Below are positions 39,014 to 48,204 of a DNA stretch of 64,000 bases, piece after piece (within the stretch, counting starts at the first letter, position 1; each line of letters begins with the position of its first letter). The notes beneath the pieces are model-generated. The model was given only the letters and a program-made list of their open reading frames with translations, was not told the DNA's origin and did not search any database. The translations under genes and the position numbers were made by a program. The DNA comes from Methylobacterium sp. WL1 (lineage in GTDB: Bacteria; Pseudomonadota; Alphaproteobacteria; Rhizobiales; Beijerinckiaceae), in assembly GCF_008000895.1 (NCBI RefSeq), contig NZ_CP042823.1, positions 2,498,501 to 2,562,500 of the forward strand, read 5' to 3'.

Positions 39014-39907
39014 ATGCTGGTCGCGGTCCTGATAGCAAACCCGGCTCGGCCGTCCATCACCGACGCGGTGCTGGCTGAGGCGCGCGCCGTGCTCGGGACG
39101 GAGCATCCGCCGCGGATCCTGCACGGAGATGTCGCCGCCGAGATCCTGGTGCCGGGCGATCCCACCGACGCCGGTGCCCTCACGGAGCGGCTGCGGATCG
39201 CGCTCTCCGGCGAGCCGATCGACCTCGCCGTGCTGCCGGCCGATGCGCATCGGCGCAAGCGCCTGTTCCTGGCCGACATGGATTCGACCATGATCGAGCA
39301 GGAATGCATCGACGAGCTCGCCGGAACGCTGGGCCTCAAGGATCATGTCGCGGCGATCACCGAGCGGGCGATGCGGGGCGAGATCGCGTTCGAGCCGGCT
39401 TTGCGCGAGCGCGTGGCGCTCCTGAAGAACATCCCGGTCGCCGCGGTGGACGGGCTGATCACCGAGCAACTCAGCCTCACCCCGGGCGGGACGACGCTGG
39501 TGCGTACGATGCGCGCGCACGGTGCCCGGACCTGCCTGGTCTCGGGGGGCTTCACCCTGTTCACCGGGCCGATCGCCAAGATGATCGGGTTCGAGGAGCA
39601 CCGGGCCAACGTGCTCGGCGTCGCGGACGAGCGGCTCACCGGGGTGGTGGTGGATCCGATCGTCGGCAAGGCCGAGAAGCGCGCGGCGCTCATCGAGTTG
39701 CGCGATGGCCTCGGGCTCAGCCCCGCCGAGACCCTGGCGGTCGGTGACGGCGCCAACGACCTCGACATGCTGGACGAGGCCGGCCTCGGTGTGGCCTTCC
39801 GGGCCAAGCCTGCGGTCGCGGCCGCCGCCCGGGTCCGGATCGAGCGCGGCGACCTCACCGCGCTGCTGTACCTGCAGGGCTTCGCGGTGGCCGAGTTCGT
39901 GGTTTGA
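39014..39907 (+). CDS. serB: Phosphoserine phosphatase
   Basis: Final enzyme of serine synthesis. The 297 residues comprise an N-terminal ACT-like region (1-80) and a HAD-type phosphatase: [16 protein letters not shown] (catalytic Asp near residue 88), [10 protein letters not shown], and the metal-binding [11 protein letters not shown]. Length and order match SerB of proteobacteria. It is transcribed divergently from miaA and followed by a 418-base gap containing only a gene remnant and a terminator. Confidence 0.96.
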   Translation: MLVAVLIANPARPSITDAVLAEARAVLGTEHPPRILHGDVAAEILVPGDPTDAGALTERLRIALSGEPIDLAVLPADAHRRKRLFLADMDSTMIEQECIDELAGTLGLKDHVAAITERAMRGEIAFEPALRERVALLKNIPVAAVDGLITEQLSLTPGGTTLVRTMRAHGARTCLVSGGFTLFTGPIAKMIGFEEHRANVLGVADERLTGVVVDPIVGKAEKRAALIELRDGLGLSPAETLAVGDGANDLDMLDEAGLGVAFRAKPAVAAAARVRIERGDLTALLYLQGFAVAEFVV

Positions 39908-39977
39908 CGGGTTCGTGAATGCGGATGCCGTCGAGCATGACGATGGCACACGGCCGGGCTTGGCCCTGAAGGCCTGT

Positions 39978-40199
39978 CTAACCCAAAATCCGGCGCACCA
40001 TCTCGCTCTTTGCGGAAGTGATTGCGCCTTCGGTCGTACCGATGTCTGACTTTATCTTGAGGCTGAGAGCCTCGATGCCGGCCTGAACGTCGCGGATGTC
40101 GCTTTTGGTGATGAGCTTTTCATCGACCCGCGCATCCGCCAAGCGCTTGGCCTACTCGAGTGGCCCCTTCGCTTCTCGCGCAGTGCGCAGGCTAACGCG
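39978..40199 (-). pseudogene. Remnant of a small coiled-coil (DUF1640/CCDC90-like) gene
   Basis: The minus-strand frame ending at stop 39978-39980 reads KRLADARVDEKLITKSDIRD, VQAGIEALSLKIKSDIGTTE and SEMVRRILG. This TKSDI...AL....K.DI pattern with a closing hydrophobic residue run is typical of the C-terminal half of small DUF1640-type coiled-coil proteins. An in-frame amber codon at 40152-40154 interrupts the frame, and the sequence before it (REAKGPLE) looks like more of the same protein. No good start lies after the amber except TTG 40142. The base composition is less GC-rich than the flanking genes. Most likely a decayed gene. Confidence 0.5.
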
Positions 40200-40261
40200 A
40201 CCTGGGACCGAGCGGGAAAGCGCCGCGGAGTGAGTCTCCATGAGCCATTGAGCCTAGCCGC

Positions 40262-40303
40262 AAAAATGAAGGCCGCCGCATCCTTCCGGAGCGACGGCCT
40301 TCA
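40262..40303 (-). terminator. Intrinsic terminator of degP
   Basis: On the minus strand TGAAGGCCGTCGC pairs with GCGGCGGCCTTCA (13 pairs, one T-G wobble) around the loop TCCGGAAGGAT, and is followed by ATTTTTG. The arms are 40291-40303 and 40267-40279, with the T run at 40266-40262. It begins about 23 bases after the degP stop. One of the clearest rho-independent terminators in the window. Confidence 0.88.
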
Positions 40304-40325
40304 AGCTCACTCGGTCAGATATGGC

Positions 40326-41876
40326 TTACTCGAGCCCGATCGCCACGAAGCGCACATCGCCGGTGGCGCTCGCAACCAACAGCAGGACGGACTTGCGGCC
40401 GTCTTTCTTCAAGGCGTCGACCCGCTTGGACACCTCGGCGGGCGTGCTGACCGCCTCCTGGCCGACCTCGACGATGACTTCGCCGGGCTGGATACGCTTG
40501 TCGGCGGCCGTCGAGTTCGGATCGACGCGCGTGACGACCACGCCCTTCACGGTGTCCTTGATGGAGTACTTCTTGCGCAACTCATCGGTGATGCCGGAGA
40601 GGTTCAGCCCCAGAGCCTGACGGGTCGTGCTCTCGGCTTCGGGCTGGCGCAGGTTGGCGAGCTGCGGCTTGTCGGTGTCCTCGAGCCGGCCGAGCGTGAC
40701 CGGCTTGGTCAGCTCCTCGCCCTTGCGGACCACGACCACGTCGACCTTTTGCCCCACGGGCGTCGACGCAACGATCCGGGGCAGGTCGGCCGACGCCTTC
40801 ACCGGGGCGCCGTTGAACTTCAGGATGACGTCGCCGACGTCGATTCCAGCGGTCTTGGCCGGACCCTTCTCGTCGACGCCGGCCACCAGGGCGCCACGCG
40901 CGCCGCCCTTCAGGTTGAGCGCCTCCGCGGTGGCGTCGTCGACATTCTGGATGCGAACGCCGAGCCAGCCGCGGCGGACCTCGCCGAAGTCGCGCAACTG
41001 GTCGATCACGGGCTTGGCCGTATCCGACGGCACCGCGAAGCCAATGCCCACCGAGCCGCCGGTGGGCGACAGGATCGCCGTGTTGATGCCGATCACCTCG
41101 CCGTCCATGTTGAACAGCGGGCCGCCGGAATTGCCCTTGTTGATGGCCGCGTCAGTCTGAATGTAGTTGTCGTAGGGACCGGACTCGATGTTCCGGCCGC
41201 GCGCCGAGACGATGCCGGCCGAGACCGAGCCGCCGAGGCCGAACGGGTTGCCGATGGCGATTACCCAGTCGCCCGGGCGCATCGTGTCGGACTTGCCGAA
41301 CGGGACTGCCTTCAGCGGGCGCTCGGCAGTGGGCTTCACCCGCAGCACCGCCAGGTCGATCTTCGAGTCCTTGCCGATGATCTCGGCCTTCAGCTTGGTG
41401 CCGTCGTGCAGGATCACCTGGATGTCGTTGGCGTCGCCGATGACGTGATTGTTGGTCACCACGATGCCGGACGTGTCGATGATGAAGCCGGAGCCAAGGG
41501 AGTTCGACTTGCGCTGCTGGCGCGGCGAGTCGTTGTCGCCCCGCTCGCCACCCTTGTCACCGCCCTTGCCGCCGCGGCGGTTGAAGAACTCCTCGAACAG
41601 GTCCTCGAAGGGCGTGCCCGGCGGCAGCTGCGGCATGGTGCGGCTGCTGCGCGCATCGACCGTGGTAGAGGCGGAGATGTTGACCACCGCGTCGGTGACC
41701 TGATCGGCAAGGTCGGCCAGCGAGGCCGGGCCCTTGGCGAAGGCCGTGACCGGAAGGGACGCCGTCGCGAACGAGGCGCCGACCAGGATCGCCGCCATGA
41801 ACGAGCGGGTGCGGGAACGGGGCTGCGCCTGCGCGCGGCCGAAGGACGCCCGGGGGGCGCTCACGACGGGGTGCAT
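40326..41876 (-). CDS. degP: Periplasmic serine protease/chaperone of the Do (DegP/HtrA) family
   Basis: A 516-residue exported quality-control protease. ATG 41876 begins an N-terminus leading to a signal sequence (SFMAAILVGASFATASLPVTAFA). A Gly/Asp/Lys-rich insertion near residues 100-125 precedes the protease domain with the triad His (VVTNNHVI), Asp (KIDLAVLRV) and Ser (NKGNSGGPLF). Two PDZ domains follow, with GWLGVRIQNV in the first and GVVVTRVDP in the second. The gene stands downstream of hflK-hflC, another membrane quality-control pair, in the arrangement common in Rhizobiales. Confidence 0.96.
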   Translation of the reverse strand: MHPVVSAPRASFGRAQAQPRSRTRSFMAAILVGASFATASLPVTAFAKGPASLADLADQVTDAVVNISASTTVDARSSRTMPQLPPGTPFEDLFEEFFNRRGGKGGDKGGERGDNDSPRQQRKSNSLGSGFIIDTSGIVVTNNHVIGDANDIQVILHDGTKLKAEIIGKDSKIDLAVLRVKPTAERPLKAVPFGKSDTMRPGDWVIAIGNPFGLGGSVSAGIVSARGRNIESGPYDNYIQTDAAINKGNSGGPLFNMDGEVIGINTAILSPTGGSVGIGFAVPSDTAKPVIDQLRDFGEVRRGWLGVRIQNVDDATAEALNLKGGARGALVAGVDEKGPAKTAGIDVGDVILKFNGAPVKASADLPRIVASTPVGQKVDVVVVRKGEELTKPVTLGRLEDTDKPQLANLRQPEAESTTRQALGLNLSGITDELRKKYSIKDTVKGVVVTRVDPNSTAADKRIQPGEVIVEVGQEAVSTPAEVSKRVDALKKDGRKSVLLLVASATGDVRFVAIGLE

Positions 41877-41983
41877 AGTCGACCTCTTCAAGAACGCGTT
41901 TCCGGTTTCGCGGGCCGCCGACCGGAATCGGCCGCCCGCGCATTTTCTTGCATCGTAGTCTGCTGGCGCCGGGGCGCCAGCGG

Positions 41984-42937
41984 TCAGCGCGTCGCGCCCG
42001 TCGAAGCGGTCGGGTCCGTGGGCCCGCGCGGCGTGCGCGGTGCCGAAGCCGTCGCCCGGCCCTGCGGGTCGCTGAAGTAGCGGAAGAAGTCCGAGCTGGG
42101 GCTGATCACCAGTCGCGTGTCGGAGCCCTTCAGACCAGTCTCGTAGGCCTGCATCGAGCGGTAGAAGCTGAAGAAGTCCGGGTCCTTGCCGAATGCCTCT
42201 GCGAGGATCCGGTTCTTGTCGGCGTCGCCCTGGCCGCGCAGTTGCTCGGACTTTTGCGTCGCTTCGGCGAGGATCACGGTGACCTCGCGGTCGGCCTTGG
42301 CGCGGATCGTGGCGGCGCTCTGGTCGCCGTTGGCGCGGATGTCGGCGGCCTCGCGCTCACGCTCGGTCTTCATCCGCTTGTAGACGGCAGCCGAGTTCTG
42401 CGCGGGCAGGTCCACCCGGGTCATGCGCAGGTCGACGATCTCGATGCCCAGCGCCTTGGCCTGCCGATTCACGTCCTCTTGGATCTGGTGCATCAGCTGG
42501 CCGCGCTCGGTCTTGACGATAGCGTCGCGGGTCGAGCGAGCGAGCACGTTGCGCAGGCCGGAATTGGTGAAGCTGGCGAGCCGCTGGTTGGCGAGCCCGA
42601 TATTGCCCACCGCCTGGTAGAAGCGCAGCGGATCCAGGATGCGGTAGCGCGCGAAGGCGTCCACCTCGAGGTTCTGCCGGTCGGCGGTGAGCACCGTCTG
42701 CACCGGCAGGTCGAGGTCGAGCACGCGCTTGTCGAAGATCACGACGTTCTCGACGAACGGCACTTTGAAGTAGAGGCCGGGCTTTTCCTCGCCGGTAGCG
42801 TTGAGCACCGCGCGGACGCGGCCGAATTGCAGGACGAGGGCCTGCTGCATCTGGCCGACGGTGAAGATCGAGGCATAGAGCCCGATTGCGACGATCGCCG
42901 CGATGGCGATCAGGCCGGTGCGGAGAGCCTGTTTCAT
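41984..42937 (-). CDS. hflC: Protease modulator HflC
   Basis: SPFH-domain inner-membrane protein that with HflK forms the ring that regulates FtsH. The 317 residues have an N-terminal membrane helix (GLIAIAAIVAIGLYASIF), then the SPFH core (QQALVLQFGRVRAVL, YFKVPFVENVVIFDKRVLDLD) and a long C-terminal coiled coil rich in Ala/Glu (REREAADIRANGDQSAATI). The start at 42937 overlaps the hflK stop by ATGA, so synthesis is coupled. degP follows 107 bases downstream. Confidence 0.96.
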   Translation of the reverse strand: MKQALRTGLIAIAAIVAIGLYASIFTVGQMQQALVLQFGRVRAVLNATGEEKPGLYFKVPFVENVVIFDKRVLDLDLPVQTVLTADRQNLEVDAFARYRILDPLRFYQAVGNIGLANQRLASFTNSGLRNVLARSTRDAIVKTERGQLMHQIQEDVNRQAKALGIEIVDLRMTRVDLPAQNSAAVYKRMKTEREREAADIRANGDQSAATIRAKADREVTVILAEATQKSEQLRGQGDADKNRILAEAFGKDPDFFSFYRSMQAYETGLKGSDTRLVISPSSDFFRYFSDPQGRATASAPRTPRGPTDPTASTGATR

Positions 42938-44127
42938 CGGGCGGCTCCCGTGGTGGCCGGGGACTGGGCGCGGGCCCCGAACTCGGTGAGGGGCAGCACC
43001 GGCAGGACGCCTGCCGCGGCGCCCGAGCCCGGCTGTGCGCCGTTCTGGTCGATGATCACCTTGTTCACGGAGCCCAGGACCTTCTCCATCGTCTCCAGGA
43101 AGAGCCGCTCGCGGCTGATGGCCGGGGCGGCCTTGTAGGAGGCGTAAACCTCGCTGAAGCGCGCGGCCTGGCCGGTTGCGTCGGCCGTCGCCTTCGTCCG
43201 GTAGGCCTCGGCCTGCTGGAAGATCTGCGACGCCCGGCCCCTTGCCTGCGGCACTTCGCGGCTGGCGTAGGTCTTGGCTTCGTTTTGTGCCGTGTCGGCG
43301 TCCTGCTGGGCGGCGTTCACGTCGATGAAGGCCGGCCGGACTTCCGGCGGCGGGTTCACCGAGACGAGCTGCACCACTTCGATCCGCACCCCGGCGCCGT
43401 ACTCGTCCAGCGCCTTCTGGACCATCTCCTTCACCTCCTGAGCGATGCTCGACTGCTCGTTGGTCAGGATCGCCTGGATGTTGCGGCGGCCGATCACCTC
43501 ACGCATCGCGCTCTCGGAGATCGCCTTGATGGTGCCCTCGGGATTCTGGAGGTTGAACACGAAGTCGGAGGCCTTGAGCGGGTTGATCCGCCACTGCACC
43601 TCGAAGTCGAGATCGACGATGTTCTCGTCGCCGGTGAGGATCAGGCTCTCGTCCGGCACGTCGCGGTTGCGGCCCTGGCTGCCGGGCCCGGCGCGGAATC
43701 CGATCTGGATCGAGTTCTGGGAACCGACATCCGGCTTGACCACGCCGCCGATCGGATAGGGGAAATTGTAGCGCAGGCCCTCGCCCTTGGTGCCGACGTA
43801 GCGGCCGAAGATCGTCTCGATGCCGACCTGGCGCGGGTAGACGGTGTAGAAGCCGGTGGCGAGCCAGACCGCAACCGCGAGCCCCGCGATCACCACGGCG
43901 CTGCGGCCGCCGCCGATGCCGCTCGGGCCTCCGCCGCCATAGCCGTTGTTGCTGTTGCCGCCGCCCGGGATCAGGCCGCGCAGGCGGTCCTGCCCGCGCC
44001 GGAGCAGGTCCTCAAGGTTGGGCGGGGTCTTGCCGCCGCCGCCGTTACCCCACGGGCCGCCGCCGTTGCCGCCAGGCCGACCCCACGGGCCGCCGCCGCC
44101 ACCGCCGCTCTGATTGCTCCAAAGCAT
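42934..44127 (-). CDS. hflK: FtsH protease activity modulator HflK
   Basis: Partner of HflC in the FtsH-regulating membrane complex. ATG 44127 gives 397 residues starting MLWSNQSGGGGGG, a Gly/Pro/Trp/Asn-rich cytoplasmic stretch usual for HflK. A membrane helix (VVIAGLAVAVWLATGFYTVYP) lies near residue 85, followed by the SPFH core (FGRYVGTKGEGLRYNFPYPIG) and the coiled coil (AQQDADTAQNEAKTYASREV). First gene of the hflK-hflC pair. Confidence 0.96.
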   Translation of the reverse strand: MLWSNQSGGGGGGPWGRPGGNGGGPWGNGGGGKTPPNLEDLLRRGQDRLRGLIPGGGNSNNGYGGGGPSGIGGGRSAVVIAGLAVAVWLATGFYTVYPRQVGIETIFGRYVGTKGEGLRYNFPYPIGGVVKPDVGSQNSIQIGFRAGPGSQGRNRDVPDESLILTGDENIVDLDFEVQWRINPLKASDFVFNLQNPEGTIKAISESAMREVIGRRNIQAILTNEQSSIAQEVKEMVQKALDEYGAGVRIEVVQLVSVNPPPEVRPAFIDVNAAQQDADTAQNEAKTYASREVPQARGRASQIFQQAEAYRTKATADATGQAARFSEVYASYKAAPAISRERLFLETMEKVLGSVNKVIIDQNGAQPGSGAAAGVLPVLPLTEFGARAQSPATTGAAR

Positions 44128-44419
44128 CCTAGCCGTCGTCTCCTGCCTGCCCGCACCCGGTCCGCACACTGAGCGTGCTCCCCGGACCGCGTCTCCCTGC
44201 CTGAACGGCCACGCTCGCCCACCTCATCCCGCCCACCGGCCCGTTCGTGGGACGGGTAGGTCGGTTTGTTGGCTAAACGCCTGCGCGGGCGGCTCTTCTC
44301 ACGAGGCCCGGAGCCCCATGAGATCGCACGCCCGACAGGCACCTGCGGGTGTGCGCCCCATGCTGTCAAGGCTGGCAGGTGGGCACGCACAGGCCGGAAC
44401 ACAACCGCGGCGGCGCGCC

Positions 44420-44911
44420 TCAGCGGATACGCGCCCAATCGACGTACGCGAAGGCGTGCTCGTCGCGCGGGCCGGCCAGGTGCGCCTCGCGAAACGTCTC
44501 GCGGAACGCGGTGCGATCGAAGGCGGGGAAGCGCACGTCGCCCTCCGGCTCGGCCTCGACCTCCGTCAGGTGGAGCGTGTCGGCGTGGGGCAGGGCCAGA
44601 GCGTAGATCTCCGCCCCGCCCACGACCATGAGCTCCGGCGCAGCCGCGGCCTCCGCGGCGGCATCCCAATCGTGGACCACCTCGGTGCCCTCGGCGCGGA
44701 AGCTGCGATCCCTGGTGAGCACCAGGGTGCGGCGGCCCGGAAGCGGACGGCCGATCGAGGCCCAGGTCCGTCGGCCCATCAGCATCGGCTTGCCCATGGT
44801 CAGGGCCTTGAACCGCTTCAGGTCGCTGGACAGCTGCCAGGCGAGCCCGTTGTCGCGGCCGATCACGCCGTTGCGGGCGATCGCGGCGACCAGCGAGATG
44901 GTCGTGCTCAT
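44420..44911 (-). CDS. folA: Dihydrofolate reductase
   Basis: NADPH-dependent enzyme that regenerates tetrahydrofolate after thymidylate synthesis. ATG 44911 (ATGA overlap with thyA) gives 163 residues. Motifs are [21 protein letters not shown] (substrate loop), [21 protein letters not shown], and the NADPH-binding [13 protein letters not shown]. The longer frame upstream lies within thyA and is ignored. Linkage to thyA is the common thyA-folA arrangement. Nearly 300 bases upstream of it (44128-44419) carry no gene I can support. Confidence 0.96.
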   Translation of the reverse strand: MSTTISLVAAIARNGVIGRDNGLAWQLSSDLKRFKALTMGKPMLMGRRTWASIGRPLPGRRTLVLTRDRSFRAEGTEVVHDWDAAAEAAAAPELMVVGGAEIYALALPHADTLHLTEVEAEPEGDVRFPAFDRTAFRETFREAHLAGPRDEHAFAYVDWARIR

Positions 44912-45702
44912 ACCGCCACCGGGGCCGAGATGGCCGGGTGCGGGTCGTAGTTCTCGATGGCGATGTCTTCGTACCGGAAGGCGAACAGGTCGCGGACCTC
45001 CGGGTTGAGCCGCACCTGCGGCAGTGGGCGTGGCGCCCGGTCCAGCAGGATCCGGGTCTGCTCCATGTGGTTCCGGTAGAGATGCGCGTCGCCGAAGGTG
45101 TGGACGAAGTCGCCGACCCCGAGTCCGGTCACCTGGGCGATCATGTGGGTCAGGAGCGCGTAGCTGGCGATGTTGAACGGCACGCCCAGGAAGGCGTCGG
45201 CCGAGCGCTGGTAGAGCTGGCAGGAGAGGCGACCGTCGCTCACGTAGAACTGGAACAGGCAGTGGCAGGGGGCCAAGGCCATCCGGTCGAGGTCGGCAGG
45301 GTTCCAAGCCGAGACGATCAGGCGGCGGGAATCGGGATTGCGTCGGATCTCCTCAAGCACCCAGGCGATCTGGTCGACGCTGCCGCCGTCGGGCTTGGCC
45401 CAGGAGCGCCATTGCCGGCCGTAGACCGGGCCGAGGTCGCCGTGCTCGTCGGCCCACTCGTCCCATATGGTCACGCCGTTGGCCCGCAGGGCGGCCACGT
45501 TGGTGTCGCCGGTCAGAAACCAGAGCAACTCGTGGATGATCGAGCGCAGGTGCAGCCGCTTCGTGGTGACCAGCGGGAAGCCTGCGGACAGATCGAAGCG
45601 CATCTGGTGGCCGAACACCGAGATCGTCCCGGTGCCGGTGCGGTCGTCCTTGGCCACGCCCTCGTCGAGGATGCGCCGCAACAGGTTGTGATAGGCGTCC
45701 AT
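44908..45702 (-). CDS. thyA: Thymidylate synthase
   Basis: Converts dUMP to dTMP using methylene-tetrahydrofolate. The 264-residue length equals the E. coli enzyme. Key sites include [27 protein letters not shown], the catalytic cysteine in [12 protein letters not shown], and the dUMP-binding [20 protein letters not shown]. It is translationally coupled to folA. A 92-base gap separates it from the CPBP protease gene upstream. Confidence 0.97.
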   Translation of the reverse strand: MDAYHNLLRRILDEGVAKDDRTGTGTISVFGHQMRFDLSAGFPLVTTKRLHLRSIIHELLWFLTGDTNVAALRANGVTIWDEWADEHGDLGPVYGRQWRSWAKPDGGSVDQIAWVLEEIRRNPDSRRLIVSAWNPADLDRMALAPCHCLFQFYVSDGRLSCQLYQRSADAFLGVPFNIASYALLTHMIAQVTGLGVGDFVHTFGDAHLYRNHMEQTRILLDRAPRPLPQVRLNPEVRDLFAFRYEDIAIENYDPHPAISAPVAV

Positions 45703-45794
45703 CCCGTATTCCTGCGCGTGTGCGGCGCCGCCGGCAAGCGCGCGGCCCGCCTATCCACCGTCATCGCCGGACCCGGTCCGCCCTTGTCACGCGC

Positions 45795-46550
45795 TCAGGT
45801 CGGCCAAAGCACGTAGGTCACCAAAGCGAGGTTCGACCAGCCGTGGAGCGCGATGCCCGGCCAGAGCCGGCCGGTGCGCCAGCGCAGCCAGCCGAGCACC
45901 AGCGCGAGCGGCAGCAGCGAGACCGGCCGGGCGAGCCCCCAGGACGAGACATGGGCCGCCGCGAAGATCACGGCCGTGATCAGCACCGCCCCCAAAGGCC
46001 CCAGGGCGTCCCGGGCGCGGGCGAAGGCCTCCCCGCGCAGCAGCAGCTCCTCGGCAACGGGCGCCAGCACCGCGAGATAGAGCAACCAGGCCGCGACCGC
46101 GCTCTGGCTCATGAACGGCGACAGTCGCACCCGCTGGCCGAAGCTCGCGCCGAATAATTCGGCGGTGCCTGTGACCCAGGCGATGTGCAGCACCGGCCAG
46201 ACCAGGAGGAGCGCCAGCAGCGCGACCGGCCGCATCCCGTTCGGGCGCTCGCGGTCGAGGGCGAGGCGTCGGCGCCAGCCGGCGGGGTCGCGCCACCAGG
46301 CGCCGCCTAGAACCAGGGCGGCGAGGTAGATTTGGCGCAGGGCATCGACCGCGAACGCGCGGTGGGCGAGTTCCACGGCGCCGAGGAACGGTCGGCGCTC
46401 GGTCGGCAGGAACGGATCGATCCCCGCCCACAGGTCGAACCCGATCCGGACGGTCACCAGGGAGAGCAGGCTCGCGGCGCCGAGATAGACGATCACGAGG
46501 CCGACCAGCAGTGCGAGCCGCCAGATCACCCCCCAGATCCGGTCGAGCAT
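45795..46550 (-). CDS. CPBP-family intramembrane protease
   Basis: A 251-residue membrane protein, about seven helices, from ATG 46550 (MLDRIWGVIWRLALL). The CPBP (Abi/CAAX protease-like) motifs are present: EELLLRGEAF (EExxxR), FAAAHVSSW (second motif histidine), and HGWSNLAL (HxxxN). The frame remains open to 46712 but that extension would run into the tmRNA gene on the other strand, so I use the internal start. The substrate is unknown. It stands upstream of thyA-folA. Confidence 0.88.
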   Translation of the reverse strand: MLDRIWGVIWRLALLVGLVIVYLGAASLLSLVTVRIGFDLWAGIDPFLPTERRPFLGAVELAHRAFAVDALRQIYLAALVLGGAWWRDPAGWRRRLALDRERPNGMRPVALLALLLVWPVLHIAWVTGTAELFGASFGQRVRLSPFMSQSAVAAWLLYLAVLAPVAEELLLRGEAFARARDALGPLGAVLITAVIFAAAHVSSWGLARPVSLLPLALVLGWLRWRTGRLWPGIALHGWSNLALVTYVLWPT

Positions 46551-46688
46551 GGGCGCGGGACGGCTCAACTGCGCACTTCCGGCAACAGCCTGGTCAAGAG
46601 GTTCGCCCTGAGACAGTGGCGCGACACGATCGGGCTTCAAAACCGGACCGATCCCCTCTATATCTTGGGAGCCGGTCGCGAGGCCGGC

Positions 46689-47010
46689 TATGGCGATAAA
46701 CGATCTTCGCAATAAACCGATCGGACCCGGGGGCGGTACCCGGCGCCTCCACCTGAGCCCAGGACCGATGGCCGCAAGGCCGACGGAGTTGGACTGGTCT
46801 TAGGCGGGGGCGAAGCAGGTTCGACGAAGGCGTAAAGGTTGATCTTTCGTTCGGTATGGTTCCGCCGTTATCGGGCCTTTGCAAGAGTCGCCAACGACAC
46901 TTTTGCTTCGGTGGCGGTGGCCGCGTAAGCGGTTTCCAAGATCGGTCTAAAGTCCTCGCGGTTCGCATCGTGGAGGCGGGGTATGAAGGCGCCCGGCACC
47001 AGAAGCCGTC
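46689..47010 (+). ncRNA. ssrA: tmRNA, circularly permuted two-piece form
   Basis: Trans-translation RNA. The 3' acceptor part comes first: a T-arm-like stem CCGGG-GGCGGTA-CCCGG (46727-46743), the acceptor strand CGCCTCC (46744-46750), then ACC. After about 52 intervening bases the 5' part begins with GGGGGCG (46806-46812), which pairs with CGCCTCC (one G-U), and continues AAGCAGGTTCGACG. The resume codon at 46890 follows AGAGTC; the tag frame 46890-46928 encodes ANDTFASVAVAA and a TAA stop, ending in the AVAA-type degron of alphaproteobacteria. Outer ends are approximate. The layout is the alphaproteobacterial permuted tmRNA. Confidence 0.95.
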
Positions 47011-47079
47011 ACTCATTTCCTCGGTCCGGCCATCCGCGGCGGGGCGCCGGGCGCAGACCGGGCTAGAGCGCGACCGCAG

Positions 47080-47694
47080 ATGGCAGACGACCTGATTCGC
47101 TACGATCTCCTGGTGCAGGACGCCCTCCGCGGCGTCGTCCGCAAGGTGCTGACCGATGCCGCCCGGGACGGGCTGATGGGCGACCATCACTTCTACGTCT
47201 CGTTCCGGACTGAGGCGCCCGGCGTGCGGATGTCGCAGGCCCTGCGCGAGAAATACCCGCAGGACATGACCATCGTCCTGCAGCACCAATTCTGGGACCT
47301 CAGCGTCCATGAGCACACGTTCGAGGTCGGCCTGTCCTTCTCGGGCGTGCCGGAGCGGCTGCTGGTGCCGTTCGACGCCTTGTCGGGCTTCTTCGACCCC
47401 TCCGTGCAGTTCGGCCTGAAGTTCGATCTCAGCGAGGCCGGCGAGGCGCCCGAAGAGGCCAACGCCACCCAGGCCAAGACCGGCCCGCGCGGGGCCGGCT
47501 CCGAGCCGACCGAGGTCCGGCCCAAGGGGTCTGGGCTCGCCACGATCGGTTCGGCCGCTCCGAAGGGCCTGCCGGCCCCCGCCGCGCAAGGCGACAAGCC
47601 CGACGAGAAGGCCCCCCGCCCCGCCGCCAAGAAGGACGGTGAAGAGGGCAGCGCCGAGGTCGTGAGCCTGGACGCGTTCCGGAAGAAGAGCTGA
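47080..47694 (+). CDS. sspB: ClpXP adaptor SspB, alphaproteobacterial type
   Basis: Adaptor that binds ssrA tags and tethers tagged proteins to ClpXP. The 204 residues contain the SspB fold: HHFYVSFRTEAPGVRMSQAL, MTIVLQHQFWDLSV, FEVGLSFSGVPERLLVPFDAL and FFDPSVQFGLKF, in the order of the SspB-alpha family. A long Ala/Pro/Lys linker leads to the C-terminal VVSLDAFRKK, matching the short ClpX-binding tail. It starts 70 bases after the tmRNA gene on the same strand, so tag RNA and tag adaptor are neighbours. Confidence 0.93.
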   Translation: MADDLIRYDLLVQDALRGVVRKVLTDAARDGLMGDHHFYVSFRTEAPGVRMSQALREKYPQDMTIVLQHQFWDLSVHEHTFEVGLSFSGVPERLLVPFDALSGFFDPSVQFGLKFDLSEAGEAPEEANATQAKTGPRGAGSEPTEVRPKGSGLATIGSAAPKGLPAPAAQGDKPDEKAPRPAAKKDGEEGSAEVVSLDAFRKKS

Positions 47695-47731
47695 ACTCAC
47701 CGGGCCGAATCGAGGGCTCGGGGATTCACCG

Positions 47732-47917
47732 GTGGACGAGACTTTTGCGGAGCCCCTCTTGTCGGCGGCGGAGCGCAAGAATCGTGCGAAACGCTTCGAT
47801 GAGGGCTTCAAGCCCGTCGCGACCATCTTCGAAAATACGGCGCTCCTCACGCTCGGAACGACGTTCATCAGTCCGCTGGTTCAGCATCCCGCAGATGTCT
47901 TCGTCAATAGCGGCTAA
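47732..47917 (+). CDS. Small hypothetical protein
   Basis: Possible 61-residue protein from GTG 47732 (MDETFAEPLLSAAERKNRAKRF, then ALLTLGTTFISPLV). The middle is a hydrophobic stretch that could be a single membrane segment. An antisense frame covers the same bases (47726-47947), but it is highly charged and less protein-like. No strong ribosome site is visible. Codon choice is less biased than in neighbouring genes, so the call is tentative. Confidence 0.45.
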   Translation: MDETFAEPLLSAAERKNRAKRFDEGFKPVATIFENTALLTLGTTFISPLVQHPADVFVNSG

Positions 47918-47999
47918 GCTTTCCTGCTCGCGTCTCCCATCCGACATTTGATCTGGCGGATCGCGATCCGGTTGTTCCTGCGCCCAGACGCGTAGCAGG

Positions 48000-48134
48000 A
48001 TGCCCCAGAGCTACGCCTTTCAAATCCTAACGATCGCCGTCGCCATGTCGACGCTTGGTCCTGGGGGGCTCTTCGTGGCTGCGCGCATCTATGATCGCAA
48101 CACACGCCGGCTTGAGGCACGCTGGGGCGATTGA
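48000..48134 (+). CDS. Very small membrane protein candidate
   Basis: A 44-residue frame from ATG 48000 to TGA 48134: MPQSYAFQILTIAVAMSTLG, then FVAARIYDRNTRRLEARWGD. It would have one N-terminal membrane helix and a positively charged tail, a sensible topology for a small inner-membrane protein. AGGA lies immediately before the start, too close for an ideal ribosome site. It follows the preceding small gene on the same strand by 82 bases. Confidence 0.35.
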   Translation: MPQSYAFQILTIAVAMSTLGPGGLFVAARIYDRNTRRLEARWGD

Positions 48135-48204
48135 AGCATACGCCCAAAAATCAGTCCGATATGGCGAAGCACTCGGGCCAGTCCGTCTCCTTACCAGGCA
48201 GTCA

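Noticed and set aside
41877..41891. TTG start of degP five codons upstream
   Set aside because: ATG 41876 is a better start.
46551..46712. Extension of the CPBP protease gene upstream of ATG 46550
   Set aside because: It would overlap the tmRNA gene, and the added residues are unlike the family; MLDRIWGV begins at the first membrane helix.
47726..47947. Minus-strand 73-residue frame overlapping the small gene at 47732
   Set aside because: Very rich in charged residues and lacking a hydrophobic core; the plus-strand frame looks more like a protein, although neither is certain.
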